The position numbers and the translations under genes were made by a program. The notes beneath the pieces were generated by a model that did not search any database, was not told the origin of the DNA, and saw only the letters and a list, made by a program, of their open reading frames with translations. This document shows positions 17,767 to 27,293 of a DNA stretch of 64,000 bases, piece by piece. The stretch is taken from the NCBI GenBank assembly GCA_035487295.1, contig DATHMH010000024.1, forward strand, positions 143,502 through 207,501, read 5' to 3'. Origin of the DNA: QIAW01 sp035487295 (GTDB lineage Bacteria; Acidobacteriota; Terriglobia; Terriglobales; Acidobacteriaceae). Numbering within the stretch: the stretch's first letter is position 1; the number at the start of each line of letters is the position of its first letter.

Positions 17767-18585
17767 TCACTCCATGGGCACATGATTCAGGTGCTCGGTG
17801 GCGCGCGCCAGATATTGTGATGGGGTGAGTCCGGAAAACGCGCGAAAATCGTGGATGAAGTGAGGCTGGTCGTAGTAACCGCTGTCCAACGCCACATGCG
17901 CCCAGTCCACATCACGCGAGCCGTGGACAGCCCGCAGCACGCGCTGAAAACGGCGCACGCGGCAAAAGGCTTTGGGGGACAGGCCGACCTGATCGCGGAA
18001 CAGTTGAATAAACCGGTGCTGGCTCAAGCCGATCTTGCCCAGCACAGATGCCACCGTTGTCAGGTGCGGAGCACGGCAAAAGTGCTGTCGCGCAAAATCG
18101 ACCGCAGGATGAAGCTGAAGCTGCCTGACGAGCTGTGCAAGAAGATATTGTTCGGCCAGCGCAAACATCGAATCAATGGTAGCAGCCGCCAGCAATCTTT
18201 CTCGCAGCTCACTTGCAGCGGCTTTCCACAAGCATTCCAGCGTTACATCGGCATTCTTCAGCTCCGAGGCTGGGAGCCTGAAAAACGGGAACGCCCCGCC
18301 GGGTTGAAACTGGATTCCGAATACGCGCTCTTCCTGGCTGGTGTCGATCACGAAGCACTTCGTTTTCGGGCCCGAAACGAGTGCAAGGCCGTGAGAAGTG
18401 TACCGGCCCGTATCTTCAGCATCATAGATAAGAATGGGATCATCACGTAAATTGAAGATGATGCTGCACTCCCCATTGGGCATAAGGCGCTCTTTGGCAT
18501 GCGTCTGCGGTGCGCCTTGCCAATACCAGAAACAATCGAGGAACGCGGATAACGGTCCGGTGGGAGTGTATTTGCGGGATTCCAT
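17767..18585 (-). CDS. AraC family transcriptional regulator
   Basis: A 272-residue regulator starting at ATG 18585 with a GGGGG stretch five bases upstream (a TTG five codons earlier is the alternative). The N-terminal domain (YTPTGPLSAFLDCFWYWQG, ERLMPNGECSIIFNL, GIQFQPGGAFPFF) is the cupin-like DUF6597 type found in many AraC regulators. The C-terminal about 100 residues form two helix-turn-helix motifs (TVASVLGKIGLSQHRFIQLF and DWAHVALDSGYYDQPHFIHDF), ending in the consensus FSGLTPSQYL. The ligand and targets are unknown. It is divergent from the DUF1272 gene with a short intergenic region that probably holds both promoters. Confidence 0.92.
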   Translation of the reverse strand: MESRKYTPTGPLSAFLDCFWYWQGAPQTHAKERLMPNGECSIIFNLRDDPILIYDAEDTGRYTSHGLALVSGPKTKCFVIDTSQEERVFGIQFQPGGAFPFFRLPASELKNADVTLECLWKAAASELRERLLAAATIDSMFALAEQYLLAQLVRQLQLHPAVDFARQHFCRAPHLTTVASVLGKIGLSQHRFIQLFRDQVGLSPKAFCRVRRFQRVLRAVHGSRDVDWAHVALDSGYYDQPHFIHDFRAFSGLTPSQYLARATEHLNHVPME

Positions 18586-18683
18586 AATGGCCCCCGTCAA
18601 TTATTATAAGACGGCTGGTCTGGGAAACCTGGCCCTGAACACTATCGGACATCTGACATTTTTCTTCATTAAGATAGAAGCTG

Positions 18684-18878
18684 ATGACGCTGGAACTTAG
18701 AATAAGATGCGAGAAGTGCAACGCTTCCCTGCCTGCCGGCGGCATTGCATTTATTTGTGCCTACGAATGCACATTTTGTGAGAATTGCGCCCAAGCGATG
18801 GATTTTGTTTGTCCGAACTGCCGGGGCGAACTGGTGCGCAGGCCGCGAAAAAAGGTTGCCGGGCCAGCTTCAGAGTAG
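18684..18878 (+). CDS. DUF1272 family Cys-rich protein
   Basis: A 64-residue protein with the DUF1272 pattern: LRIRCEKCNASLP, then AYECTFCENCAQAM, then VCPNCRGELVRRPR. The four CxxC-type pairs suggest two zinc-binding sites like a small zinc ribbon/RING-like fold. Length fits the family (about 60-80). Function is not known. It is transcribed away from the AraC regulator. Confidence 0.88.
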   Translation: MTLELRIRCEKCNASLPAGGIAFICAYECTFCENCAQAMDFVCPNCRGELVRRPRKKVAGPASE

Positions 18879-18975
18879 GCTACGAAACCTCTACGGCGCC
18901 CGCTATTTAGGGTTTTCCGATTGTTTTTTGAACTATACTGCCTGCATTACCATTGACTGACAGGCATTACACACT

Positions 18976-19644
18976 ATGCCCAGTTCCCTGACTTCTGAAC
19001 ATCCATCGAGTTCGGCTTCGCGCGCCAAATCCAGGCCTTTCATGTTCATCCTGGGGTTGCTGCTCGGCGTGATTGCTATTGTGGTGTTCGCGCTGATCGC
19101 CATGCGTGCGGAATCTGGGCCGCTGGAGCGGCTTTGGTCCGCCATATCAGGACGCAACACTCGCATCACCAGCCAGCCGACTGTGGTAGACCGCATCCAG
19201 CAGCTACAACGCCTGGAAACCGTGGTCTATACCATGGATAAGATCGTCTCCGGGGAAAAAGATAACCCCGTCCTGCCGGACTTCCTCACCGGCGACCGCC
19301 TGCTCATGCTGGTGCACGGACAAGTTGTGGCTGGCATAGATTTTTCGCGGCTGCAGCCCGGCGACATTACCATTTTAGGAAAAGACGTTCGCGTGCGCCT
19401 GCCCCAGCCGCAGATTTTTATAACCCGGGTTGACGAATCGCGCACCCGGGTTTACTCGCGGCAAACCGGATTGCTGGTCCGCGTGGACCCGAACCTGGAA
19501 ACCCAAGTCCGGCAGGAGGCCGAGCGCCAGTTGCTGGAGGCCGCATTGCAAGACGGAATCCTGAACACGGCAAAACAGAACGCCCGCGCTACCCTTACCG
19601 GCATGCTCACCGGACTGGGATTCGAGAAAGTGGAGTTTGACTAG
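18976..19644 (+). CDS. DUF4230 family membrane-anchored protein
   Basis: A 222-residue protein with a cytoplasmic N-terminus, one transmembrane helix (FMFILGLLLGVIAIVVFALIAM, about 22-43) and an extracytoplasmic domain. QQLQRLETVVYTMDKIVSGE, LLMLVHGQVVAGIDFSRLQPGDI and VRLPQPQIF match DUF4230, whose members are anchored proteins of unknown role. The C-terminal helix (QEAERQLLEAALQDGILNTAKQNARATL) resembles the SPFH-like end of this family. It converges with the cupredoxin-Ig gene, with three bases between the stop codons. Confidence 0.82.
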   Translation: MPSSLTSEHPSSSASRAKSRPFMFILGLLLGVIAIVVFALIAMRAESGPLERLWSAISGRNTRITSQPTVVDRIQQLQRLETVVYTMDKIVSGEKDNPVLPDFLTGDRLLMLVHGQVVAGIDFSRLQPGDITILGKDVRVRLPQPQIFITRVDESRTRVYSRQTGLLVRVDPNLETQVRQEAERQLLEAALQDGILNTAKQNARATLTGMLTGLGFEKVEFD

Positions 19645-19647
19645 ATG

Positions 19648-21789
19648 CTACGGCGCTTTGGGCACAAGTCCCTTGCGCACCAAAGGTCGTAGGCGTATCT
19701 GTACCGTGGGCGCTGTCGCGCTGTTGCCGGTCAGATTGATAGATCCCACAGTTGGAGACGTCACCACGCTGGTTATTCCCACAGAACGCTCAAAGAGCGG
19801 TATGACATTGAACGAATAATGGTTCCCGTTGATCACCGGAACATCGCCGATATTGCAGGAAATTGCCGTAGGCAAAACCTGGCTGCAACTGAGATTCGAT
19901 GAGGTCACTAAGATAACCGGATTAGAGAAGTTGATCTGCCAGACTGCAGCGGTGTAGGTGCTTCCACTGTTATCTACCGATGTGGTGATGGTAAGGTTCG
20001 GATCGCCCACGTTGGTCAATGGAGCGTTCGTAACAGAATTCACTGCTGCCAGAGTAGACGCAATGGTCGTACTGGCGCCGGGAGTCATGATATTGAGTTG
20101 GGTCAGAGGGATGTTATGGGCGATGTGTGTGCCATTAATTGTGGCATCGACATTAATGGTAATGCCCGCATAAGAGCCTGCAGTCGCCCCATTGACCGCG
20201 TTAGCCGCAAAAAACACGATAAAGCTCACGGGTTGTCCCTTCACGCTGACGAATGTAGAAGGCGAAAAAATGCAGGAAACCCCCGAGGGCATGTTGCCGC
20301 CGCAGCTCGGCGTTAGCACTCCAGCCAGGTTCGTAGGCGTGAGCAAAACCGTTACAGCCTGCGAGAACGAGTTGTTCATCATACTGACCGTTGCAGGCGA
20401 CGGCGTACCTAAAGAAAAATCGGGAGCGGGCACATTTAAAGTCAGCGACTTGGTCTGCATGGCTGAAGCCCCATTTGAGTTTCCAGTCGCTGTAATCGTG
20501 AGAGTAGGGCTCTGCATAGGTGTGTTGAAGGGTACAGATGCAGTGACAGATGGATTCGACGGAAAACTACTGACAATCGCTGGAGAAAAGCTGCACACCC
20601 CTCCTGCCGGCAATCCCGCGGTACAAGCCATGGTGACTGTGCCAGGATTGGGAAAGTTCGTGGCCGTGAGCTGAGTCGTGGCCGAATCCGAGATGTTCCC
20701 TGCCCCAATCGTGACTGCGGAAGGCAGGAATGCCGAAGCAGCAAACTGCACGACGTGCAATGTGAGCCCTTGTGTCTTGGTGACGCTGCCGACGTTGGTG
20801 TCCGAAGTCGCATCCAGCACAACGTTGTAGTCCCCAGCAATTGTCGCAGCAGGGATAGTAATGGACACGCTAACCGTGATAGGCGCGCTGGCCGTGGGAT
20901 TGTACTGTCCTGCTGGCTGTCCCGTTGGCGCAAAGTTGCACGTAGCACCCGGAGGAAGCGTGTTGTTCTCGCAAGCAAGAGTCACGCTGTCGGGAAGGCT
21001 TCCAGCGGCAGTCAGGGTCACGTTGGATGACGTAGAGGTCGATGAGGCCGGCTCGGAAAAGGCTGTAATCGAGGCAGGGGACGGAGCCGCGATTCCGAAA
21101 TCAACCACATCGAAATTCACATCGAGAAAGGAATGCGTGATCCCGCCGCCGACGCCCTGCACTGCGAAGCTGTAATGACCTGGAGTATTGGCGCCGGCTG
21201 TGACGGTGAAGGGGAAGTCTGGTGTTGCGTTCGCCGGCGCCGGAATACAGGGCGATGGAAGCGCCGTGCTGCCGGCCTGGCAACTCAAAGAGACCGGGCT
21301 GTTGAATCCGATTGTGGCGACAAGGTTGCCGTCAAAGACGGTCTGCTGGCTTGGAAATATGGGACCTCCAACGTTGCCCCCGGTGGAATTGGAGATGGAA
21401 ACTGTAAAATCGGCGGTGACGATCACGGTTCCCTGCATCTCGACCAGGTGCGGTATGCAGTAGTACGTGAATGTCCCTGGGGTATTGAATGTGCGGGAAA
21501 ACGTTGGATTTTGCTGGGTGACTGGGTTATTCCACAAACCGTCCGGTGAACAACTTTCGCCCTGGCAGGTACCGGAGGTCGTTGTATGGGTGCCGCCATC
21601 GGCGACCCAATCCCACTCGATGGTGTCGCCTACGTTGATGGTTGTAATCGCTGGGTTGGTGGTACCGCTGGCAACATCCGTAAAAAAAATATTTCCAACC
21701 TGCACGTGCTTGGTGGCGGCGGCAGCCGAGAGCGAGGCATATATCACGGCCAACAAGAAAAGCAGCTTTCTCAAACCCAGGGAACCCAT
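19648..21789 (-). CDS. Secreted protein with N-terminal cupredoxin domain and Ig-like repeats
   Basis: A 713-residue protein with a signal peptide (MGSLGLRKLLFLLAVIYASL, cleavage near AAAA). Residues about 27-125 form a plastocyanin-like domain with a complete type 1 copper site: H68 (GGTHTT), C111, H114 and M118 (CIPHLVEM). About five Ig-like or all-beta segments follow, rich in Thr/Ser/Pro with regular Cys pairs (SLSCQAGST, TLACENNTLPPGATC, TMACTAGLPAGGVC, TPSCGGNMPSGVSC), a pattern common in acidobacterial surface proteins. It is probably an electron-carrying or copper-binding surface protein. The DUF1501 and DUF1800 genes lie upstream on the same strand; the gap to DUF1501 is 221 bases and contains a REP-like repeat, so a separate promoter is possible. 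Confidence 0.85.
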   Translation of the reverse strand: MGSLGLRKLLFLLAVIYASLSAAAATKHVQVGNIFFTDVASGTTNPAITTINVGDTIEWDWVADGGTHTTTSGTCQGESCSPDGLWNNPVTQQNPTFSRTFNTPGTFTYYCIPHLVEMQGTVIVTADFTVSISNSTGGNVGGPIFPSQQTVFDGNLVATIGFNSPVSLSCQAGSTALPSPCIPAPANATPDFPFTVTAGANTPGHYSFAVQGVGGGITHSFLDVNFDVVDFGIAAPSPASITAFSEPASSTSTSSNVTLTAAGSLPDSVTLACENNTLPPGATCNFAPTGQPAGQYNPTASAPITVSVSITIPAATIAGDYNVVLDATSDTNVGSVTKTQGLTLHVVQFAASAFLPSAVTIGAGNISDSATTQLTATNFPNPGTVTMACTAGLPAGGVCSFSPAIVSSFPSNPSVTASVPFNTPMQSPTLTITATGNSNGASAMQTKSLTLNVPAPDFSLGTPSPATVSMMNNSFSQAVTVLLTPTNLAGVLTPSCGGNMPSGVSCIFSPSTFVSVKGQPVSFIVFFAANAVNGATAGSYAGITINVDATINGTHIAHNIPLTQLNIMTPGASTTIASTLAAVNSVTNAPLTNVGDPNLTITTSVDNSGSTYTAAVWQINFSNPVILVTSSNLSCSQVLPTAISCNIGDVPVINGNHYSFNVIPLFERSVGITSVVTSPTVGSINLTGNSATAPTVQIRLRPLVRKGLVPKAP

Positions 21790-21925
21790 AGTCTCAATCT
21801 AGAATCCATATTTTCTGTGCCCAAAGAACGCCCACGCAGGACAAAAGTAAGCTGGCTGCTTCCAAGCTGCACGGAAAAGAAATTTCTTCAGAGAATGCCT
21901 CACGTCCGCATCGGCAACTGAGACA

Positions 21926-21965
21926 TCCTCGGGATCCTTCTCCCGCTTCGCGGGATCAGGATGAC
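21926..21965. repeat. REP-like dispersed repeat, copy B
   Basis: TCCTTCTCCCGCTTCGCGGG followed by ATCAGGATGAC, with a palindromic CCCGCTTCGCGGG core. Nearly identical to the element at 11989-12024. It lies between the DUF1501 and cupredoxin genes. Confidence 0.8.
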
Positions 21966-22010
21966 AATTTTTGGGTACATCGCACAAAGCGATTTTGTCC
22001 CTTTTGTTTT

Positions 22011-23441
22011 TTATCCCATGAACCCCAGCTTGATGGGCAGCCCAGCGTTCTGAAAGTTAATCAGGTCGGGAAAAATATAGGACAAATCTGTTCCGAGTCC
22101 GACCGCCGGTGCGACACCGAACCAGGTGGCCAGGGTGGCGGCGTACTGGTCAGCGGAGGTGGTGGGTATCCAGCGCCCACGGGCCGACGATCCTGTATCG
22201 GTGTCATTGTTCCCTCCGAGCGCCAGGGTCGGGTATGTACCATACATTTCAGTGCCATGCACAGCGCCACCCACGACGATGTGGTGGCTTCCCCAGGCAT
22301 GATCGCTGCCGGCGCCAGAGCTGGGCTGTAGAGTGCGCCCGAAGTCGGAGAGGGTGAATGAAGTGACCTGCGGATCAACGCCCATTTCGACCGTAGCGTT
22401 ATAAAACGCCATCATGCCGGCACTGAGCTGGCCCAGAAGTGTGCCCTGGTCGGGAAGCTGGTGGTTGTGCGTATCAAAGCCGCCCATGGAACAGAAGAAA
22501 ATCTGCCGGTTGCTGGAGAGGGCCCCACGCGCCTGGATGATCTGCGCCACCTGCTTGAGCTGACCGCCAATTCCAGTGTTGGGGAAGACCGTCTGTAAAG
22601 GCGTGTTCTTAAACATCGCCAGCGCCGCAGCCAGATTATTGCTATCGGCAAAGGCAAAGCCGGTGATGTTGCTGGCGGCCTGCACCAGCGATACGCCGCT
22701 GTCTAAGGTCAATAAATTCTGCATAGCGGTATTGCGATTGTTATCCAAATTGTTGAATGCCGATGTTTGGCCAGGATTCACGGCCGCCGGACGTGTGGCA
22801 AGACCGGTAGCAAATATGTTGGCGCCAGCGACAGATACAATCATAGGGATCTTGGCGCCTGTATTTAGCGCATTTTGCGTTTTATCAGCGGTACGCCCCG
22901 CCCATCCGCTATTGCCATTGCTGTTGGGAGCAGCGGTCTGCCACTGATTCTGCTGGTCGGAATGAGAGAAGAGCGCAGAAGGAACCTGCACTTGGCCATG
23001 GGTATATTGGAACTGCGAAATCGGCTTCACCAGAGTACCCACGTTGGCAACCAAAGCAGCTTTGCCGCTGTTGTACAGGCTCTGAATGCCAGCCATCTGA
23101 GGATGCAAGGCGAAAGCCGAGTAAGGCTGTGGGTTAAGGCCGGCCGTGACAGGCAATAACGCGCCTTGCGGCAGCCCCAGAGCCACGGTGGGATTGGCGA
23201 CGCTGTCGCCTCGCGCTGTCAGATACGCCTGGTATCCAGCGGTATTGAAGGGTATCACTGTATTGTTCCCGTCATTGCCCCCGAAGAGAAAGATACAAAC
23301 CAGGGCCTTGTATGTCGGCCCCTGAGCGTAAGCGTTGACCAGGCCAAAGCGTCCCATCCCGGTAGCTAGAGCAGCGCCGGCGGCGGCAGAGCAGCAGCTC
23401 AGGCGGATAAAATCTCTTCTTGAAATCGACGAACGCGACAT
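22011..23441 (-). CDS. DUF1501 family secreted protein with Tat signal
   Basis: A 476-residue protein beginning with a twin-arginine signal (SRRDFIRLSCCSAAAGAALATG), so it is exported folded. It continues with YKALVCIFLFGGNDGNNTVIPF and later GGFDTHNHQLPDQGTLLGQL and VTSFTLSDFGRTL...GSDHAWGSHH, the hallmarks of DUF1501, a sulfatase/alkaline-phosphatase-like fold with His/Asp metal ligands. The biological substrate is unknown. DUF1501 genes are usually paired with DUF1800, as here; the 68-base gap between the two is a purine-rich tract on the coding strand (GAAGGAAGAAG repeats) with several possible ribosome-binding sites. Confidence 0.92.
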   Translation of the reverse strand: MSRSSISRRDFIRLSCCSAAAGAALATGMGRFGLVNAYAQGPTYKALVCIFLFGGNDGNNTVIPFNTAGYQAYLTARGDSVANPTVALGLPQGALLPVTAGLNPQPYSAFALHPQMAGIQSLYNSGKAALVANVGTLVKPISQFQYTHGQVQVPSALFSHSDQQNQWQTAAPNSNGNSGWAGRTADKTQNALNTGAKIPMIVSVAGANIFATGLATRPAAVNPGQTSAFNNLDNNRNTAMQNLLTLDSGVSLVQAASNITGFAFADSNNLAAALAMFKNTPLQTVFPNTGIGGQLKQVAQIIQARGALSSNRQIFFCSMGGFDTHNHQLPDQGTLLGQLSAGMMAFYNATVEMGVDPQVTSFTLSDFGRTLQPSSGAGSDHAWGSHHIVVGGAVHGTEMYGTYPTLALGGNNDTDTGSSARGRWIPTTSADQYAATLATWFGVAPAVGLGTDLSYIFPDLINFQNAGLPIKLGFMG

Positions 23442-23509
23442 GTGTGACTCCTCAATTTTTCTTGTGTGCTTTCTCTACTTCTTCCTTCTTACTTCTTCCT
23501 TCTCACTTC

Positions 23510-25915
23510 TCAATGCTGCACCTGATATTGCGATGACGACAGAATCAGATACATTGCCGTCTGTACGCGAGTGGTCGTTGACGTTGCTGAATAGAAATTG
23601 ACGGCATTGATGATTGCAGTGCGCATCCCGGAAGACATTTGCCCATGCATAAGCCGCAGGTTGAGCGCATCCACCAGATTTGCCGCATTACCCGCCAACG
23701 GCTTGTAGCTGTTCACTGTGGCGCTGATTGACGAACCAAAGACGACCGAGGCGACAAAGTTTGCACGGCTCACAGCCGTGGTGGGGGTCTCAAGAGCAAA
23801 TTCCGGGCCAACAACCCCGTTCTGCACCGGGTTAAAGTAATTTTGCGGAATGACGTAATCCGGGGGATAGAAGTTGAAGACGGTGGGCGAATTGAGAATA
23901 TCCTGTCCCATCGTACTCCCCAGGAACTCAAGAGAGCCGCCGGTATCGGTAGAGCTCAGAACCCGCTCCACAGAAGTCATGAAGAGAACAGGCTCGCGCA
24001 GATGGCCATCATTGGGATCGGCCAGAGCTGGGAATACGGTAAAGTCCTCGGCCCGAGCCTCGGGATCCATCAGGATTGCCTTGATCACCGCCTGCAAGTT
24101 GCCGCGGACGTTATTTCCGTCATTGTTGAACACATTCACCACGTCCGTTACATAGTTCGGCGACGGATTGCTCTTCACCAGGTGTTCGATGAGCTGTTTG
24201 CAGACGAACGGCGCCATGGTCGTGTCCTGGAAGATGTTGTCTAAAGCAGCGTTGAGATCGTCCTGCGCGGCTGTGGGGCTGCTATTCGGACTGAGTGACA
24301 CATTATTGAGCAGCTTTTTGCTGCTCAGTGTGTCGTAGTTCGAGGCAACGTTCTGCATCGGGCTCCCATAGGGGGCAACACCGTAATAGGCTGGATTGTG
24401 CTTATGAAGAATCTGGCCTGGTTGAGTGGGGAAGGTCCACCCCGTGTATACGTGAGCAAAGCCCTGCACTATGCTTTCGTCATAGGTGGGAATCGGATTG
24501 TTGTTGACGTCAAGCACCTGTGAGCCATCGGCGTTGAGCTGATAGAGTCCGATGGTAAAGAGCTGCAGCAGCTCGCGGGCGTAATTCTCGTTGGGGTTGC
24601 TCGGGGGATTTCCCGCAGGCTTGTCGTTGTTCACCATGTCGAGGTAAACACCCATCGCGGGACTCAGGGTAACGTCAGACATCAGGCTCCTGTAATTCCC
24701 AAAGGCGTCGCGCTCCATCATGTTCTGCCAGGGCACGAAGGCATTGGGGTCGCTCACTTTATTGGACGAGATGACCCAGATCTGTTCCAGGGCAAAGGCG
24801 GCGCGCTGGCGCAACTGGTCTGGGGCCTGGAGCGCGTTGAAGTAGAACTGGTTCTGCACCGTAGGAATATCGGGGGCAGCAGGATAATTCGAATAGGCCT
24901 GCGGAATGCCGAACTGCTCAGTGAGCCACGCATCGAATCCAATGCTCTGCAGATGGGCGACATCAGCGGGCGAGGGCCCGAAGGTGGCCTGTTCCAGGAA
25001 GCGTCCGGCTTCAGCGGCGGTCATGACGCTGATGGGAATATTTTGTGCAGGCAAGGGGTTCAGGGTCATCGTAATGGTGCCGGTGTTGGCTGCATGCGAG
25101 CCGCCTATTCCGATACCTGTGAGCAATCCTATATTTGTATTGCTGAACGTTGCGACGTTCGTTGTATCGCTTGAAACCCAAGTAGCATTATTAGTTTCGT
25201 TGCGGTTGCCATCGGTCCAATGCCCGGTGGCGATGAGCTGCAGGGTTGTATTGGCTCCCATAAATATGGACGACGGCGAGACTGTCACATACTGCAGGAC
25301 CGCTGGTCCAACTGTGAGCGGAAGCTGGTTGCTGCTGACGGTAGTCGCTCCGACTGTCAGAGAAGCCTGGATATTCGTGGGGCCTCCGACTGCCATGCCC
25401 TTCGCCAAGCCTGCTGTGTTGATGGGAGCTACAGCGGCTATCGTGGAACTCCACGAGGCTACCGCGGTTACATCCACAGGATTACCACCAATGGTGGCGG
25501 TGGCGGTGTATTGCTCGGTCAGTCCTTTTGCGATTGAACTATCAGGTGACGCAATGGCCAGGGCGGTCACTGTTCCGGTTGGCACTACCTCAACTACAGT
25601 CTTGGCGACAAAGGGACCGCTGATGGCCGTAACAGTGATAGTACCGGCGGCAACGGGGGTAACCATGCCGGTGTGAATATCCACAGTGGCGATCGTCGGA
25701 TCGGAGGAATACCATCTGGCGGAAACAGGAAGCGTGCGATTGGGAGCGCGAAAGAAAACACGCTGAACGTTCAACGTGGTCGTGCTGCCCCCGACCTGAA
25801 CTGCCATGGTTGGAGCAGTGATCTGAAGCGTACCGAGCCCATGCTGGCCCCAACTCAATCCCGTAACTGCAACGAGAACGACGAATAGACGCGGTATTGC
25901 CCAACCTGTTCGCAT
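23510..25915 (-). CDS. DUF1800 family secreted protein with Big_2-type Ig domains
   Basis: The start at 25915 (MRTGWAIPRLFVVLVAVTGLSWGQ) gives an 801-residue protein with a normal signal peptide; an in-frame start 33 codons upstream would bury it. Residues about 30-300 contain two or three bacterial Ig (Big_2) domains (STTLNVQRVFFRAPNRTLPVSARWYSSDPTIATVD, GLAKGMAVGGPTNIQASL, ATWVSSDTTNVATFSN). The DUF1800 domain follows: FLEQATFGPSPADVAHLQSIGFDAWL, NENYARELLQLFTIGLYQLN, VCKQLIEHLVKS and a C-terminal LILSSSQYQVQH. DUF1800 has no established activity; it is nearly always paired with DUF1501. Both are exported, so they may form an extracellular or periplasmic complex. A SEE-like acidic metal site is not evident. 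Confidence 0.92.
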   Translation of the reverse strand: MRTGWAIPRLFVVLVAVTGLSWGQHGLGTLQITAPTMAVQVGGSTTTLNVQRVFFRAPNRTLPVSARWYSSDPTIATVDIHTGMVTPVAAGTITVTAISGPFVAKTVVEVVPTGTVTALAIASPDSSIAKGLTEQYTATATIGGNPVDVTAVASWSSTIAAVAPINTAGLAKGMAVGGPTNIQASLTVGATTVSSNQLPLTVGPAVLQYVTVSPSSIFMGANTTLQLIATGHWTDGNRNETNNATWVSSDTTNVATFSNTNIGLLTGIGIGGSHAANTGTITMTLNPLPAQNIPISVMTAAEAGRFLEQATFGPSPADVAHLQSIGFDAWLTEQFGIPQAYSNYPAAPDIPTVQNQFYFNALQAPDQLRQRAAFALEQIWVISSNKVSDPNAFVPWQNMMERDAFGNYRSLMSDVTLSPAMGVYLDMVNNDKPAGNPPSNPNENYARELLQLFTIGLYQLNADGSQVLDVNNNPIPTYDESIVQGFAHVYTGWTFPTQPGQILHKHNPAYYGVAPYGSPMQNVASNYDTLSSKKLLNNVSLSPNSSPTAAQDDLNAALDNIFQDTTMAPFVCKQLIEHLVKSNPSPNYVTDVVNVFNNDGNNVRGNLQAVIKAILMDPEARAEDFTVFPALADPNDGHLREPVLFMTSVERVLSSTDTGGSLEFLGSTMGQDILNSPTVFNFYPPDYVIPQNYFNPVQNGVVGPEFALETPTTAVSRANFVASVVFGSSISATVNSYKPLAGNAANLVDALNLRLMHGQMSSGMRTAIINAVNFYSATSTTTRVQTAMYLILSSSQYQVQH

Positions 25916-26221
25916 GTACGCAGATCTCCAATCTTTGTAGACTCTATTGAATATTGCGGGCACCGAAATTCTAGGGGAGGATTGCAGTTTAATAAGGAGA
26001 TTGAAGCAAGCCAAGCATTACTTTGCTGCGAAGCAGTTACGAAGGTGCAGCCGACGACGCGGCAAAAGCACGGTGATGGCATAATTTGGGACAAACCAGG
26101 AGTGTACTAACGTTGACGGGCGTAAACCCAACGCGTCAAATTCGTTTTTGGCCAGCACTGGCTTGAGCTCAAGCCACGCTGCCTCTTTGCTCTTGCCGCT
26201 CTTGCCGAGATTCCCGCTTCA

Positions 26222-26482
26222 CTACTTCCGTGGATCTTTCTTCAGTTCGCCGGTGGCTTTCTCCAGCAAATGCCGGGTTGCAGCCTGGGCTGGATAAAGT
26301 TCGCTTTCCAGGTCCTGGCAATGCTGAAGAAACATCTCCTTCAGCTTGGGGTTGGCGTCTTTAATGATTTGCCGCAGAGCATCCAGGTTTGTAGTCGCTT
26401 GCTGAAGAGATTTGTACAGTTTCTGGCAATGACCGAGCATGGCGGCGTTGTGTTCTCGACGATTGGTGGCGTTGGTTTTCAT
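26222..26482 (-). CDS. Small helical hypothetical protein, 86 aa
   Basis: The predicted protein is almost entirely helical and charged (MLGHCQKLYKSLQQATTNLDALRQIIKDANPKLKEMFLQHCQDLESELYPAQ), with coiled-coil-like heptads and no transmembrane segment. I recognise no family. The ribosome-binding site is poor. Supporting points are coherent codon use and an isolated position between two gaps. Function unknown. Confidence 0.45.
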   Translation of the reverse strand: MKTNATNRREHNAAMLGHCQKLYKSLQQATTNLDALRQIIKDANPKLKEMFLQHCQDLESELYPAQAATRHLLEKATGELKKDPRK

Positions 26483-26769
26483 CGTGGTCCCGGAGCATCA
26501 AGTTATTTGCCTCCACAGCCCTGTTGCAGATTTTGCTCGCGGTAATTCGGCCAGGGTCGCGGGCAAAATTGCTTTGTTGCCCTGTATTCTACACTGAGTC
26601 TTCGGCGGCGTTATCTTTTTTATAACTTTATAACCCCACGGTTTTTAAACACCCGATCGGCGATTGCCGCCTGTAAGGCTTGCTATCGAACAGCCGTGAG
26701 CGTCTAAGGCAACCCTGGCTGTGGATAAGCAATTCACAATTCTAAAGGAATGATTTTCGCGCGCAACGC

Positions 26770-27186
26770 TTAATCCCCTGCCACCGTAACCACCACCGTG
26801 CGCTGGCGTCCGCGAACGTCGCACTCCAGATGGAAGATTTGCTGCCAGGTCCCAAGCAGCGGCTTGCCTTCGGCGATGGGAACGGTCAGCGACTGCCCCA
26901 ACAGCGTTGCCTGCAAGTGGGAATGGCCGTTGCCGTCGTGCCATGCTTGCTCGTGACCGTAGCCGCGGCTGGGTGGAATGAGTTTATCCAGAATGTTGGG
27001 TAAGTCCTGCTGCAAGCCAGGCTCGAATTCGATTAGTCCCACAGCGGCGGTGCTTCCCAAATTGAAAACATTCACTGTGCCGGTGCGGATCCCTGACTTG
27101 GCAACGACGGCCGCGACCTGCTCTGTAACGTCGTGTATGTCTCCGTGGCCGGTGGTGCGGATTGAGATCTGCTGCTGATGAGTCAT
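26770..27186 (-). CDS. YjbQ family protein (UPF0047)
   Basis: Starting at ATG 27186 (a GTG five codons upstream is possible), the 138-residue protein shows the YjbQ pattern: ISIRTTGHGDIHDVTEQVAAVV, GTVNVFNLGSTAAVGLIEFEPGL, DGNGHSHLQATLLGQSLTVPIAEGKPLLGTWQQIFHLECD and RTVVVTV. Conserved His residues in GNGHSHL and the Asp/Glu set form the putative active site. Some members have weak thiamine-phosphate synthase activity; the physiological function is uncertain. The gene stands alone. Confidence 0.92.
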   Translation of the reverse strand: MTHQQQISIRTTGHGDIHDVTEQVAAVVAKSGIRTGTVNVFNLGSTAAVGLIEFEPGLQQDLPNILDKLIPPSRGYGHEQAWHDGNGHSHLQATLLGQSLTVPIAEGKPLLGTWQQIFHLECDVRGRQRTVVVTVAGD

Positions 27187-27293
27187 TCTGATGTTATCCA
27201 CTCCAAATCCAACGATGTAAGTGATGAAATAAAAGACACCAAATGCGAAGGTTTAGGGAGACTTTGTAATGAACGCCGGTGAATGCAACGGAC

